A stretch of 64,000 bases of DNA from the NCBI GenBank assembly GCA_900540905.1, contig UQHR01000001.1:62001-126000 (forward strand). The letters run 5' to 3'. A program made the position numbers and the translations under genes. This document shows positions 1-10,118 of this stretch, piece after piece; within the stretch, counting starts at the first letter, position 1, and every line of letters starts with the position of its first letter. The notes below the pieces were generated by a model. It was given only the letters and a program-made list of their open reading frames with translations, had not been told where the DNA came from and ran no database searches. The stretch is from an uncultured Collinsella sp. (GTDB lineage Bacteria > Actinomycetota > Coriobacteriia > Coriobacteriales > Coriobacteriaceae).

Positions 1-505
1 CTTTGGCTCCATTTGGGCGCTCGTCAACAACGCTGGCATCACCTGCGATGGCCTGCTCATGCGCATGGGCGATGACGCCTTCGATCGCGTGCTCGATGTC
101 AATCTTAAAGGAACGTTTAACACGACGCGTGCGCTCACCAAGACCTTTATGCGCCAGCGCGGCGGCTGCGTCGTCAACATGAGCTCGGTTGTGGGCCTGA
201 TGGGCAATGCCGGGCAGGCCAACTACGCTGCCTCCAAGGCGGGCGTGATCGGCCTGACCAAGGCGGTGGCGCGCGAGCTTGCGCCCCGCGGTGTACGAGT
301 GAACGCGGTCGCCCCCGGGTTTGTCGAGACAGATATGACGGCAAAGCTCTCGGAGAAGGTGTGTACGGTAACCGAGGAGCAGATTCCCCTTAAGCGTATG
401 GCGCAGCCCGAAGAGGTGGCCGGTGTGGTGCGATTTTTAGTGAGCGATGCGGCTGCCTACATTACGGGCGAAGTCATACGCGTCGACGGCGGAATGGCGA
501 TGTAG
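1..505 (+). CDS. fabG: 3-oxoacyl-[ACP] reductase FabG (5' end outside window)
   Basis: NADPH-dependent reduction of 3-oxoacyl-ACP in type II fatty acid synthesis, cytosolic. The reading frame is already open at base 2, where it encodes the NNAG motif of short-chain dehydrogenases, so the true start and the N-terminal cofactor glycine loop lie upstream; the first internal ATG at 59 is not the start. The catalytic YAASK motif (Ser-Tyr-Lys triad) follows, and the C-terminus ends in the typical [14 protein letters not shown]. It is first of a tight co-directional fab/acc operon, 39 bp before fabF. A generic SDR is possible, but the context makes FabG very likely. Confidence 0.95.
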   Translation, partial: FGSIWALVNNAGITCDGLLMRMGDDAFDRVLDVNLKGTFNTTRALTKTFMRQRGGCVVNMSSVVGLMGNAGQANYAASKAGVIGLTKAVARELAPRGVRVNAVAPGFVETDMTAKLSEKVCTVTEEQIPLKRMAQPEEVAGVVRFLVSDAAAYITGEVIRVDGGMAM

Positions 506-544
506 AAACCAGGGCCGAAGAACGGCTTGGATGAGGAGACCATG

Positions 545-1792
545 ATGGAACAGAGAGTTGCAATCACCGGCATAGGTGCCGTATCGCCGCTCGGCAACAC
601 CGCGCTTGCCACCTGGGCGGCAATGTGCGCTGGCACGTGCGGCATCGGCCCGATTACGCACTTCGATACCGATGCGTTTGCCGTCAAGGTAGCGGCCGAG
701 GTCAAGGGCTTTGACGGCAACGAGTACTTTGGCAAGCGTGATGCAAAGCATCTGGACCCCTGCGTTCAGTTTGCGATGGCGGCTTCGGACGAGGCCATGC
801 GCGATGCGGGCTTTGATGTCGAAGGCGCCATCGATCGAGAGCGCCTGGGCGTCTACGTGGGCTCGGGTGTGGGCGGCATGCAGACACTCGTCGACAACGT
901 CCACACGATCGCCGATCGGGGGCCTCGTCGCGCATCGCCTTACATGATCGCGATGATGATTCCCAACATGGCTTCGGGCAACATCGCGATTCGCCATAAG
1001 GCAAAGGGCCCGACCCTGCCCGTCGTGACTGCCTGCGCGACCTCGGCCCATGCGGTGGGTGAGGCGTTCCGCGCCATCAAGCACGGCTATGCCGACGCGA
1101 TCCTCGCGGGCGGCGCCGAGGCGGCCATTATCCCCGATGCCGTTGCGGGCTTTACGTCCTGCCGCGCATTGACCACCAACCCTGATCCCGCGACGGCTTG
1201 CCGCCCGTTCGATGCAGACCGCGATGGCTTTGTGATGGGCGAGGGCGCCTGCGTGCTCGTGCTCGAGAGCATGGAACATGCGCAGGCGCGCGGTGCGCAC
1301 ATTTATGCCGAGGTCGTGGGCTACGGCAACACCGATGATGCCTATCACATCACGAGTCCTGATCCCGAGGCTGCCGGCATTGCCCGCGCGATATCGCTGG
1401 CGGTGACCGAGGGCGACGTCAGGCCTTCCGAGGGTCTCTACATCAATGCTCACGGCACATCGACCAAGCTCAACGATTCGTCCGAGACGGCGGGCATTAA
1501 GCGTGCGCTCGGCGAGGACGCGGCGCGCGCCGCGCACGTCTCGTCGACTAAGTCGATGACCGGCCACATGATCGGTGCCACGGGCGCCATCGAGGTCATG
1601 GCCTGCGCCATGGCGCTCGAGCAGGGCGTGGTGCCGCCGACCATTAACTACCGCACGCCCGATCCCGCCTGCGATCTTGACTACACGCCCAATCGCGCAG
1701 TTCGCGCCGACCTTACCTGGGCGCTTTCGACCAACCTAGGCTTTGGCGGGCACAACGCCGCCATCGCGCTGCGTAGATATACGAGGAGCTAG
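545..1792 (+). CDS. fabF: 3-oxoacyl-[ACP] synthase II FabF
   Basis: Condenses malonyl-ACP with acyl-ACP in chain elongation. About 415 aa, normal for the family. The nucleophile is Cys164 in the motif TACATSAHAVG, and the two active-site histidines lie in HGTSTKLND and in KSMTGHMIGA; GFGGHNA near the C-terminus closes the thiolase fold. The frame is open from a TTG at 527, but the GAGGAG at 533-538 is best spaced for ATG 545 (ATG 542 is equally in frame), giving MEQRVAITGIG, the usual N-terminus. The stop is 3 bp before accB, which implies translational coupling. Confidence 0.96.
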   Translation: MEQRVAITGIGAVSPLGNTALATWAAMCAGTCGIGPITHFDTDAFAVKVAAEVKGFDGNEYFGKRDAKHLDPCVQFAMAASDEAMRDAGFDVEGAIDRERLGVYVGSGVGGMQTLVDNVHTIADRGPRRASPYMIAMMIPNMASGNIAIRHKAKGPTLPVVTACATSAHAVGEAFRAIKHGYADAILAGGAEAAIIPDAVAGFTSCRALTTNPDPATACRPFDADRDGFVMGEGACVLVLESMEHAQARGAHIYAEVVGYGNTDDAYHITSPDPEAAGIARAISLAVTEGDVRPSEGLYINAHGTSTKLNDSSETAGIKRALGEDAARAAHVSSTKSMTGHMIGATGAIEVMACAMALEQGVVPPTINYRTPDPACDLDYTPNRAVRADLTWALSTNLGFGGHNAAIALRRYTRS

Positions 1793-1795
1793 AGC

Positions 1796-2269
1796 ATGGA
1801 TTCCAAAAGACTTGCCGAGATAGCCGATGTTATGGAGGACCGCGGCCTCACGCGCGTGCGCGTTGAGGAGCCCGATGGCACCGCGGTCGAACTCGAGCGC
1901 GCGAGCGCCGCACAGCCGGTTGCCGTGCCCATGCCCATGCCGAGCGCTATGGCCGCTCCAGTTGCAGCTCCCACAGTCGCGCCTGCCGCACCGGAGCCCG
2001 CCGCGCAGACACCTGCCGCCGCACCGGAGCCCAAGGGCACCGAGGTGACCGCTCCCATGGTCGGCGTTTTCTATGCTGCCCCGGCGCCGGGCGACGAGCC
2101 GTTTGTGCACGTGGGCTCTAAGGTCAAGGCCGGCGAGACCCTCTGCATTATCGAGGCCATGAAGGTTCTCAACGAGGTGACGGCCGAGGCAGACGGCGAG
2201 GTGCTCGAGATCTGCGTGGCCGACGGCGACCTCGTGGAGTTTGGCAGCTGCCTCATGAGGATCGGATAG
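1796..2269 (+). CDS. accB: Biotin carboxyl carrier protein of acetyl-CoA carboxylase
   Basis: Carries carboxy-biotin between biotin carboxylase and carboxyltransferase. 157 aa. The N-terminal ~40 residues are the usual helical dimerisation part, followed by an Ala/Pro-rich mobile linker (about residues 45-80) and a lipoyl/biotinyl domain. The biotinylated lysine is Lys123 in EAMKVLNEV, about 35 residues from the C-terminus as expected. The gene starts 3 bp after fabF, and its stop is 9 bp before the fabZ start, so the whole set is one transcription unit. Confidence 0.97.
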   Translation: MDSKRLAEIADVMEDRGLTRVRVEEPDGTAVELERASAAQPVAVPMPMPSAMAAPVAAPTVAPAAPEPAAQTPAAAPEPKGTEVTAPMVGVFYAAPAPGDEPFVHVGSKVKAGETLCIIEAMKVLNEVTAEADGEVLEICVADGDLVEFGSCLMRIG

Positions 2270-2278
2270 GTGATATCC

Positions 2279-2701
2279 ATGAACAAAGAAGAGCTCAAGA
2301 AGCTGTTACCGCATCGCGAGCCGATGCTTTTGCTCGACGAAGCCGAGCTGGTGGGCGACGAGGCCCACGGCAAGATCACGATTACGGGCGACGAATACTT
2401 TTTGCAGGGGCATTTTCCGGGAAACCCGGTGGTCCCCGGCGTGATCCAGTGCGAGATGCTCGCCCAGAACTGCTGCGTGCTGCTGATGGGCGATGAGGAA
2501 GCGCGCGGCGCGACGCCGTTCTACACGAGTCTGGACAAGGTGCGCTTTAAGCGTCCGTTGCGCCCGGGCGATACGGTTGATCTGGTGTGCTCCATCACGC
2601 GTGCGCGCGGGCCGTTCCGCTTTGCGACGGGTACTGCAAGCGTCAACGGTGAGGTCTGTTGCCGCGCCGACATGTCTTTTGCACTCATGCACGAAAGTTA
2701 A
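2279..2701 (+). CDS. fabZ: 3-hydroxyacyl-[ACP] dehydratase FabZ
   Basis: Dehydrates 3-hydroxyacyl-ACP. About 140 aa, a single hot-dog fold. The catalytic His is in GHFPGNPVVPGV, followed by the active-site helix with Glu in IQCEMLAQ. A GTG at 2270 is in frame, but AGGTGAT at 2268-2274 is a good Shine-Dalgarno match for ATG 2279, giving MNKEELKKLLPHREPM, the standard FabZ start. It sits between accB and accC, an arrangement common in Firmicutes and Coriobacteria. Confidence 0.96.
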   Translation: MNKEELKKLLPHREPMLLLDEAELVGDEAHGKITITGDEYFLQGHFPGNPVVPGVIQCEMLAQNCCVLLMGDEEARGATPFYTSLDKVRFKRPLRPGDTVDLVCSITRARGPFRFATGTASVNGEVCCRADMSFALMHES

Positions 2702-2711
2702 GGAAGGCTTC

Positions 2712-4041
<1,330 letters not shown>

Positions 4042-4055
<14 letters not shown>

Positions 4056-5766
4056 AAAAGCGAAGACGGTCAACGTCCTCGAGGGACCGATGACCGAGTC
4101 GTGCGCCGAGTTTCCCGCGCGCCACGTGTTTATCAAGTGCCCGGAGTGCCGCCGCGTGATCGATGAGGCGCGCCTGCACGACAACCTCGAGGTCTGCCCT
4201 CGTTGCGGTAAACACTTTCGCGTGAGCGGGCGCGACCGCATGCGCATGACGATTGACGAGGGCACGTTTGAGGAATGGGATGCCAGTCTGGCGCCGGAGG
4301 ACTTCCTTTCGTTTCCCGGCTATGCCGACAAGCTCAAGAGCGTGAGCGAACGTTCGGGCGAGCGCGATGCCGTTGTGTGCGGCAAGGGCAAAATCTGCGG
4401 TTGCGATACGGCGCTCTTCTTTATGGACGCCAACTTTATGATGGGCTCGATGGGTTCCGTGGTGGGCGAGAAGATCTGTCGCACATTTGAGCGAGCGACC
4501 GAGCTTGGATTGCCAGTTGTCGGCTTTACCGTTTCGGGCGGTGCGCGCATGCAAGAGGGCGTGACATCGCTTATGCAGATGGCCAAGATTTCTGCGGCGG
4601 TTAGGCGCCATAGCGAGGCGGGCGGCCTGTATATCACGGTGCTCACTGACCCCACGACCGGAGGCGTAACCGCGAGCTTTGCCATGGAGGGCGATATTAT
4701 CCTGGCCGAGCCCGATGCCCTGACGGCATTTACCGGCCCGCGCGTGATCGAGCAGAACATGCACAAGCGCCTGCCCAAGGGATTCCAGCGCTCCGAGTTT
4801 TTGCTGGAGCACGGCTTTTGCGATGCCGTTGTTCCGCGTGGCGAGATTGCGCTCACGGTAGGCGAGCTGCTGGCACTGCACGAAGGGCACGCGCCCGGCC
4901 TGGGGGCACCGCATGAGATCGTGCATACGGGTCGTCGCGGCAAAAAGCTGGGACACTTGTTCAAGCGCTCGACCGCACCAAAAACCGCGCTCGAGATTGT
5001 CAAGCAGACCCGCTCGGCAGATCGCGCCACGGCGGGCGAGATGATCTCGCTGGGCCTGGATGGATTTGTGGAGCTGCATGGCGACCGTTACTTTGGCGAC
5101 GACGCCGCCGTGGTGGCTGGCATTGGCTGGAAAGACGGGCGACCCGTGACGGTTATCGCCGTCGAGCGCGGTACCACGACCAAAGAGCGCATGCGTCGCA
5201 ACTTTGGTATGGCACATCCCGAGGGCTACCGCAAAGCGCGTCGCCTTATGCGCCAGGCCGAAAAGTTTGGTCGACCGGTTCTGTGTCTGGTCGATACTTC
5301 GGGCGCGTTTTGCGGCATCGGTGCCGAGGAGCGCGGCCAGGGCGAGGCGATTGCCCAGAATCTCATGGAGATGAGCGGCCTCAAGACGCCGATTGTCTCG
5401 GTGGTGACAGGCGAGGGCGGCTCTGGTGGCGCGCTGGCGCTGTCCGTGGCCGACCGCATCCTGATGCTCTCGAGCTCGGCCTATTCGGTCGTGAGCCCCG
5501 AGGCCTGTGCGTCGATCCTGTGGAAGGATACCGAGCGCGCGAATGAGGCCGCCGAGGCGCTTAAGCTCACGGCCCCCGATCTGTTGGCGCTCGGCATCAT
5601 CGACGGCATTGTTGACGATAGGGGCCTGTCGCATGAGGAGATCGCCGGTGCCGTCATGTCCTCGGCATTTGATGCCTTCGATACGCTTGGGCAGCTCGAC
5701 GACGCGACCCTCACAAACCTCCGCTACGAAAAGTACCGCGCAATCGGTCAGTACCGCACGATGTGA
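4042..5766 (+). CDS. accDA: Fused acetyl-CoA carboxylase carboxyltransferase, beta (AccD) plus alpha (AccA)
   Basis: Transfers the carboxyl group from biotin to acetyl-CoA, making malonyl-CoA. One 574-aa chain holds both subunits. Residues 1-~300 are AccD with its zinc ribbon (CPEC at 33-36, CPRC at 52-55). Residues ~303-574 are AccA, with LDGFVELHGDRYFGDD and the oxyanion-loop region GEGGSGGALALS. E. coli has these as two distant genes. The start at 4042 overlaps accC; ATG 4048 and ATG 4090 (preceded by GAGGGA) are alternatives, all upstream of the zinc ribbon. Confidence 0.95.
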
Positions 5767-5806
5767 CAAAGGGACAGCCCGCATGTCATATTGGGAAAGG
5801 CATTCC

Positions 5807-7021
5807 ATGCTACAAGTTTCTAACACCTCGTTTACAACGTCGGTTTCATCAAACGCCATGGCCGTGGTGGACTATCTGTCCAAAAGCATGATGTCGGCGC
5901 TGCCGTTTATTGTCTGCGCGGCGTTGTTCCGCACCGTCGCTGTCATTATGGGCGAAGGCATGCTGGGCCTGTGGTCTGCCGATTCCGATATCTATCGCCT
6001 GTTCTACAGTTGGCTCTATAACGCCGGCTACTACTTTTTGCCCATTTATCTTGGTTGGGCGGCCGCCCGCCAGCTCGGTTGCTCGGAGCAGCTGGGCATG
6101 ATGCTGGGCGGCGTATTGATTGCACCCGATTTACTCAAGCTTGTCGATGCCGCATCGACGACGGGGGCATCGATGACTTCCGTGTATGGTCTGCTTCCTG
6201 CGCCGGTCAACGATTACACGACGACTGTTATTCCGGTTCTCATCTCGGTGCCCGTGCTATGGCGAGTGGAGTGTTTCTTTAAGCGCGTTATCCCTAAGGC
6301 CGTGGCGTTTTCGTTCGTTCCGTTTGCGACCATGCTTGTCATGGTTCCGGTTTCGCTGTGTATTACGGCGCCGGCGGGCAGCTGTCTGGGCATGCTGTTG
6401 GGCCAGCTTATGTTTATGCTTGGCAATTCCGGTGGCATCGTGTCGCTGCTCACGCTCATGGGGCTTGCTGCGGGCTGGGAGTTCCTAAAGATCGCCGGCG
6501 TCAGCAACGTTGTCCTATCGCTCGCCTATGCGCAGTTTATGAGTGTGGGAACGGATTCGTGCATCCTGATCGCCGCGACGATGGCAACGTTCGCCGTTTG
6601 GGGCATGCCCTTTGGCGCGTCGCTTCGCGTTGCGGATAAGGACGAGAAGGCGCTCATGCTGGGCTATTCAATCTCGGGTGTTCTTGGCGGCGTAAGCGAG
6701 CCGGCGCTGTACGGTTGCGGCTTTAAATATGGCAGGTGCCTGACGTGCATGGCCATTGGCGGCGCCGTCGGAGGCCTTGTTGCGGCCGTGGGCCACGTTA
6801 CGGCCTATACCATCGGCATGACGAATGTCCTTATGGTCATTGGCTTTGCCACGGGCGGTATCTCGAACCTGCTGTGGTGCTGCGCTGCCGGCGGTGTGGC
6901 ATTTGCGGTGTCTGCGGCGCTGAGCTACTGCTTTGGCGTGGTGCCGGCGAAGGGACAGACGACGGGGGACGGAGCCGATTCACCCGAAACCTCGAAGAGC
7001 GTGGCCGAAGTAAGCGCGTAA
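5807..7021 (+). CDS. Orphan PTS EIIC membrane protein (glucose/glucoside superfamily)
   Basis: About 404 aa, very hydrophobic, with roughly ten membrane segments and the EIIC signature GVSEPALYG (Glu298), which in the glucose/beta-glucoside EIIC family is the sugar-binding region. No IIB phospho-cysteine domain and no IIA domain lie in the protein or beside it, so phosphorylation would need partner proteins encoded elsewhere. ATG 5807 follows GGGAAAGG; ATG 5783 is an in-frame alternative. It is 40 bp after accDA on the same strand and a terminator follows, so it may be co-transcribed with the fatty-acid operon. The short C-terminal tail (~30 aa) is polar. Substrate unknown. Confidence 0.85.
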   Translation: MLQVSNTSFTTSVSSNAMAVVDYLSKSMMSALPFIVCAALFRTVAVIMGEGMLGLWSADSDIYRLFYSWLYNAGYYFLPIYLGWAAARQLGCSEQLGMMLGGVLIAPDLLKLVDAASTTGASMTSVYGLLPAPVNDYTTTVIPVLISVPVLWRVECFFKRVIPKAVAFSFVPFATMLVMVPVSLCITAPAGSCLGMLLGQLMFMLGNSGGIVSLLTLMGLAAGWEFLKIAGVSNVVLSLAYAQFMSVGTDSCILIAATMATFAVWGMPFGASLRVADKDEKALMLGYSISGVLGGVSEPALYGCGFKYGRCLTCMAIGGAVGGLVAAVGHVTAYTIGMTNVLMVIGFATGGISNLLWCCAAGGVAFAVSAALSYCFGVVPAKGQTTGDGADSPETSKSVAEVSA

Positions 7022-7059
7022 ACCTGTGCGACACAAGGACGATTCCTTTGCCATATTCC

Positions 7060-7093
7060 AAGGCCGTGGCCCGTGTGGGTTGCGGCCTTTTTT
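7060..7093 (+). terminator. Rho-independent terminator after the EIIC gene
   Basis: Stem AAGGCCG (7060-7066) pairs with CGGCCTT (7083-7089), and a run of T follows. It ends the fab/acc/EIIC transcript 39 bp after the EIIC stop codon. Confidence 0.8.
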
Positions 7094-7172
7094 GTATCTG
7101 GGGGACAAAGTGGCTACACTACAATCCGTTTGAGCAATAGATATATAGGTAGTACCGTGGGGGCGGATGTAG

Positions 7173-8327
7173 ATGGTCGAGTGGATTGTTAAGCGTGCGC
7201 AGGGCGACCGTGCGCGCGTGGGCACGTTGACGGGCGTGGTGTGTATTCTCGCTAATGTTGCGCTTTGTGCTGCGAAGGGTGCAATTGGTGTGCTGTCGGG
7301 ATCGGTTTCGATTGTGGCGGATGCCATGAACAACCTGTCCGATGCCAGCTCGAATATCGTGAGCGTGCTGGGCTTTAAGCTGGCGAGCAAGCCGGCCGAC
7401 CCCGAGCATCCTTACGGCCACGGTCGCTACGAGTATCTCTCGGGTTTGGTCGTGGCGGCGCTCGTGCTGCTTATTGGCATCGAACTGGTGAAGTCCTCGG
7501 TGGAGCGTATTGTCAACCCGGAGCCTGTCGAGTTCTCGCTTGCCCTGGTGGCAGTCCTGGCGCTTTCGATGGTTGTTAAGCTGTGGATGGCGGCGCTCAA
7601 CCAAAAGCTCGGCGACCGTATCGAGTCCGAGACACTGCATGCGACTGCCCAGGATTCCAAGAACGATGTTCTTGCCACAGGCGCCGTGCTGGCATGTGCA
7701 ATTGTTTCGCAGGTGACGCACATCAATCTTGACGCATGGGTTGGCCTTGCCGTTGGCGCCTATATTGGCTGGAGCGGCTTTGAACTTATTCAAGATACGG
7801 TGAGCCCGCTTTTGGGTCAGTCGCCCGATCCTAAGCTGGTCAAGCACATTCGAGACAAGATCATGAGCTATCCCGGCGTTTTGGGAGTTCACGATTTGAT
7901 GGTTCACGACTACGGCCCGGGCAGGAAGTTCGCAAGCGCTCACGCCGAGATGGCAGCCGAGGCCAGCCCGCTGGAAAGTCACGACACGCTCGATAACATC
8001 GAGCAGGCGTTTAGGAACGAAGACGGCATGATTGTCACGCTCCATTACGACCCCATCGTGACCGACGATCCAAAGGTGGTGAGCATGCGTCTGCGCATCA
8101 ATGCCATGGCCCAGGAGATCGATGGTCGCCTCTCGATCCACGACCTACGCTGTGTTCCGGGCCCCACGCACACCAACGTGATCTTTGACTGCGTGCGTCC
8201 CTCAGATCTGCAGATGAGTGCCGAAGACGTAAAGCACGCGCTGGCACAACGAGTCGAATCGGAATACCCCAAGTCGATTGCCAAGATTACGATCGACGAA
8301 GACTACGTAGGCCATACCCACGAGTAG
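7173..8327 (+). CDS. Cation diffusion facilitator transporter, Mn2+-type metal site
   Basis: 384-aa CDF-family exporter: a six-helix membrane domain (residues ~15-215) and a C-terminal cytosolic dimerisation domain (from about SYPGVLGVHDLMVHDYG). The transport-site residues are Asn53-x3-Asp57 in helix 2 (NNLSD) and Asp161-x3-Asp165 in helix 5 (DSKND). Zinc CDFs usually have His/Asp here; the N/D + D/D quartet is typical of bacterial manganese exporters such as MntE, so Mn2+ efflux is the best guess. ATG 7173 follows a GTGGGGG stretch. It is separated from the EIIC gene by a terminator and lies 39 bp before the next gene. Confidence 0.9.
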   Translation: MVEWIVKRAQGDRARVGTLTGVVCILANVALCAAKGAIGVLSGSVSIVADAMNNLSDASSNIVSVLGFKLASKPADPEHPYGHGRYEYLSGLVVAALVLLIGIELVKSSVERIVNPEPVEFSLALVAVLALSMVVKLWMAALNQKLGDRIESETLHATAQDSKNDVLATGAVLACAIVSQVTHINLDAWVGLAVGAYIGWSGFELIQDTVSPLLGQSPDPKLVKHIRDKIMSYPGVLGVHDLMVHDYGPGRKFASAHAEMAAEASPLESHDTLDNIEQAFRNEDGMIVTLHYDPIVTDDPKVVSMRLRINAMAQEIDGRLSIHDLRCVPGPTHTNVIFDCVRPSDLQMSAEDVKHALAQRVESEYPKSIAKITIDEDYVGHTHE

Positions 8328-8366
8328 GGTTGCGCCTGCAAAGCAAGTTATACAGAAGGGGAGAAT

Positions 8367-8993
8367 ATGAAGCGTCTATATCTACTCCGCCACGGCCAGA
8401 CAGAATTCAACGTTAAAAAGCTCGTCCAGGGTCGCTGCGATTCACCGCTCACCGATTTGGGCCGTCAGCAAGCCGGGATGGCAGCCGCATGGCTCAAAGC
8501 CCACAATGTCGTTCCTGACAAGGTGGTCTCTTCGCCCTTAGGCCGAGCCATGGACACCGCTAGTCTCGTTGCATGCGAGCTCCTCGGCCCGGACGCAGCA
8601 GTCGAGCCCTGCGAAGGCATCATCGAGCGCTGCTACGGCACCTTCGAAGAGGGCCCACACGACGCGCTACCCACCGACGTCTGGGATCCGGGCGAGGATC
8701 TGGTCCCCTTCGGAGGAGAAGGAAGCCGCGCACTGCAAGAACGCATGGTAGGCGCCCTCACCAATCTCATGGGCTCCGAGGGCATCGAAACCCTCCTAGC
8801 AGTAAGCCACGGCAGCGCCAGCCGCCAATTTATCAAGGCTGCAGCCCCAGAGGGCTTCGAGCTCCCAACAAAACTCCCCAACTGCGCCATCATGATCTTC
8901 AATTTCGATGAGGCAAAGCCACAAGCAGAAGGCGAGCCAATGCAATGCAAGTTCACCCTCCAGCAAATAGTGGACCCCCAACAAAGAAATTAG
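8367..8993 (+). CDS. Histidine phosphatase (phosphoglycerate mutase family)
   Basis: 208 aa. It begins MKRLYLLRHGQTEFN, where the RHG histidine (His9) is the phospho-acceptor; the second catalytic His is in AVSHGSASRQ. The single-domain size and the lack of the insert typical of glycolytic GpmA suggest a broad-specificity phosphatase (cobC/GpmB-like) rather than a glycolytic mutase. Start chosen from the AAGGGGAG 5 bp upstream. Late codons are noticeably more A/C-rich than neighbouring genes. Probably co-transcribed with the CDF gene. Confidence 0.88.
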   Translation: MKRLYLLRHGQTEFNVKKLVQGRCDSPLTDLGRQQAGMAAAWLKAHNVVPDKVVSSPLGRAMDTASLVACELLGPDAAVEPCEGIIERCYGTFEEGPHDALPTDVWDPGEDLVPFGGEGSRALQERMVGALTNLMGSEGIETLLAVSHGSASRQFIKAAAPEGFELPTKLPNCAIMIFNFDEAKPQAEGEPMQCKFTLQQIVDPQQRN

Positions 8994-9027
8994 CTGAGCG
9001 AGCAAGGTTTAGCAGACATTAACGTGG

Positions 9028-9192
9028 CGTTCCCAGTGTGCGGCGGAGGGGGCGGGCCTGAGACATATTAAGGTTGTCGCGAGTTCCGCACGAACAGGAG
9101 AGCACTTAATGTGCTCTCCGTCGTGAGCAGGACTGTAGAGCAGCAACCTTAATATGTCTCAGGCCCGCCCCCTCCGCCGCACACTGGGAACG
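9028..9192. repeat. Long perfect hairpin with conserved core (element A1)
   Basis: Bases 9028-9076 and 9144-9192 are a perfect 49-bp inverted repeat. The intervening segment holds a second hairpin: GGAGAGCAC (9097-9105), loop TTAAT, GTGCTCTCC (9111-9119). The ~58-nt core 9076-9133 recurs almost unchanged, in reverse orientation, at 40274-40330, but the outer arms there have a different sequence. It occupies much of the 458-bp gap between the phosphatase gene and rplC and contains no open reading frame of note. No T-run follows, so it is not a simple terminator. Confidence 0.9.
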
Positions 9193-9243
9193 TGCCACGC
9201 ACTTTACCTGCGTAAACAATGTGAGTGAAATATGAATCTCGAT

Positions 9244-9268
9244 GGATACGCCCGCAGCCGTGTATACT
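9244..9268 (+). promoter_or_regulatory. Candidate promoter of the rplC operon, shared 24-nt element
   Basis: A TGTATACT sequence (extended -10, TATACT at 9263-9268) ends a 24-nt element, 9244-9267, that is 21/24 identical to 11109-11132 upstream of rplB. The -35 is weak at normal spacing. It lies 184 bp before rplC, after hairpin A1 and before the leader structure. Confidence 0.45.
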
Positions 9269-9379
9269 AAACAGCTGTGTGTAACCAGGGGAGTATTCTG
9301 GCTGGACAAAATGCCTGCTTAATAGGGTTGTCAGGTAGTCCGGGCGAAATACAAGGCTGGGGAGCACGTCGTGTAAGTA

Positions 9380-9431
9380 GTGGTCCTCTAGGGGCGTACG
9401 CTCGGTGGTGTACGCATTGTCCCAAGACCAC
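9380..9431 (+). promoter_or_regulatory. Structured mRNA leader before rplC
   Basis: Nested stems in the 5' leader: GTGGTC (9380-9385)/GACCAC (9426-9431), then GGG (9391-9393)/CCC (9421-9423), then GCGTAC (9394-9399)/GTACGC (9410-9415), leaving the internal loop ATTGT. It ends 20 nt before the rplC start. The position fits an autoregulatory ribosomal-protein leader, but this is inferred from fold and place only. Confidence 0.4.
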
Positions 9432-9451
9432 GCGAGAGTTGGGATCATATC

Positions 9452-10072
9452 TTGATCAGCATGATTCTCGGCCGCAAGATTGGCATGACCCAGGTTTGGG
9501 ACGAGGACGACAACGTCGTTCCCGTCACGGTCATCCAGGCTGGCCCCTGCGCTGTCTCGCAGGTTAAAACTCAGGCAACCGACGGCTATGACGCCGTCCA
9601 GATCGGTTTCGGCGACATCAAGGCCAAGAACGTGAACAAGCCCATGGCTGGTCACTTCGCCAAGGCTGGCGTCGAGCCTGTCCGCTTCCTTCGTGAGGTC
9701 CGCGTCGAGAACGGCGAGGAGCACAAGGTCGGCGAGGTCGTCACCGTCGCTGATTTCGCTGATGTCGAGAAGGTCGACGTCATCGGTACCTCCAAGGGTA
9801 AGGGCTTCCAGGGTCGCATCAAGCGCTGGGGTCAGCGCCGCGGTCCTATGACGCATGGTTCTCACTTCCAGCGTCACCCCGGTTCTATCGGTCAGTGCGC
9901 CTATCCTGCGCGCGTCCTCAAGGGCGTCAAGATGGCCGGTCACATGGGTAACGAGCGCGTTACCGTCAAGAACCTTTCCGTTGTCCGCATCGATGCCGAG
10001 CAGAACCTCATCTTGGTCAAGGGCGCTGTCCCGGGTGCCAAGAATGGTCTCGTCGCCATCCGTATGGCCTAA
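9452..10072 (+). CDS. rplC: 50S ribosomal protein L3
   Basis: Large-subunit protein near the peptidyl transferase centre. 206 aa from TTG 9452. The N-terminus [17 protein letters not shown] and the loop [18 protein letters not shown] with [10 protein letters not shown] are diagnostic of L3. TTG 9452 is preferred to ATG 9461 because L3 proteins normally have a few residues before GRKIGMTQ and because GAGAGTTGGGA lies at a suitable distance. The S10 gene rpsJ, normally directly upstream, is absent; hairpin A1 and a long leader are there instead. Confidence 0.96.
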   Translation: MISMILGRKIGMTQVWDEDDNVVPVTVIQAGPCAVSQVKTQATDGYDAVQIGFGDIKAKNVNKPMAGHFAKAGVEPVRFLREVRVENGEEHKVGEVVTVADFADVEKVDVIGTSKGKGFQGRIKRWGQRRGPMTHGSHFQRHPGSIGQCAYPARVLKGVKMAGHMGNERVTVKNLSVVRIDAEQNLILVKGAVPGAKNGLVAIRMA

Positions 10073-10118
10073 GGGCCCAGCCCATTTAGCCCAGCGTCAT
10101 ACCAAGGAGAACACTTAA

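Noticed and set aside
9028..9192. Ordinary transcription terminator
   Set aside because: The stem is far longer than needed, holds a second conserved hairpin and has no T-run on either side.
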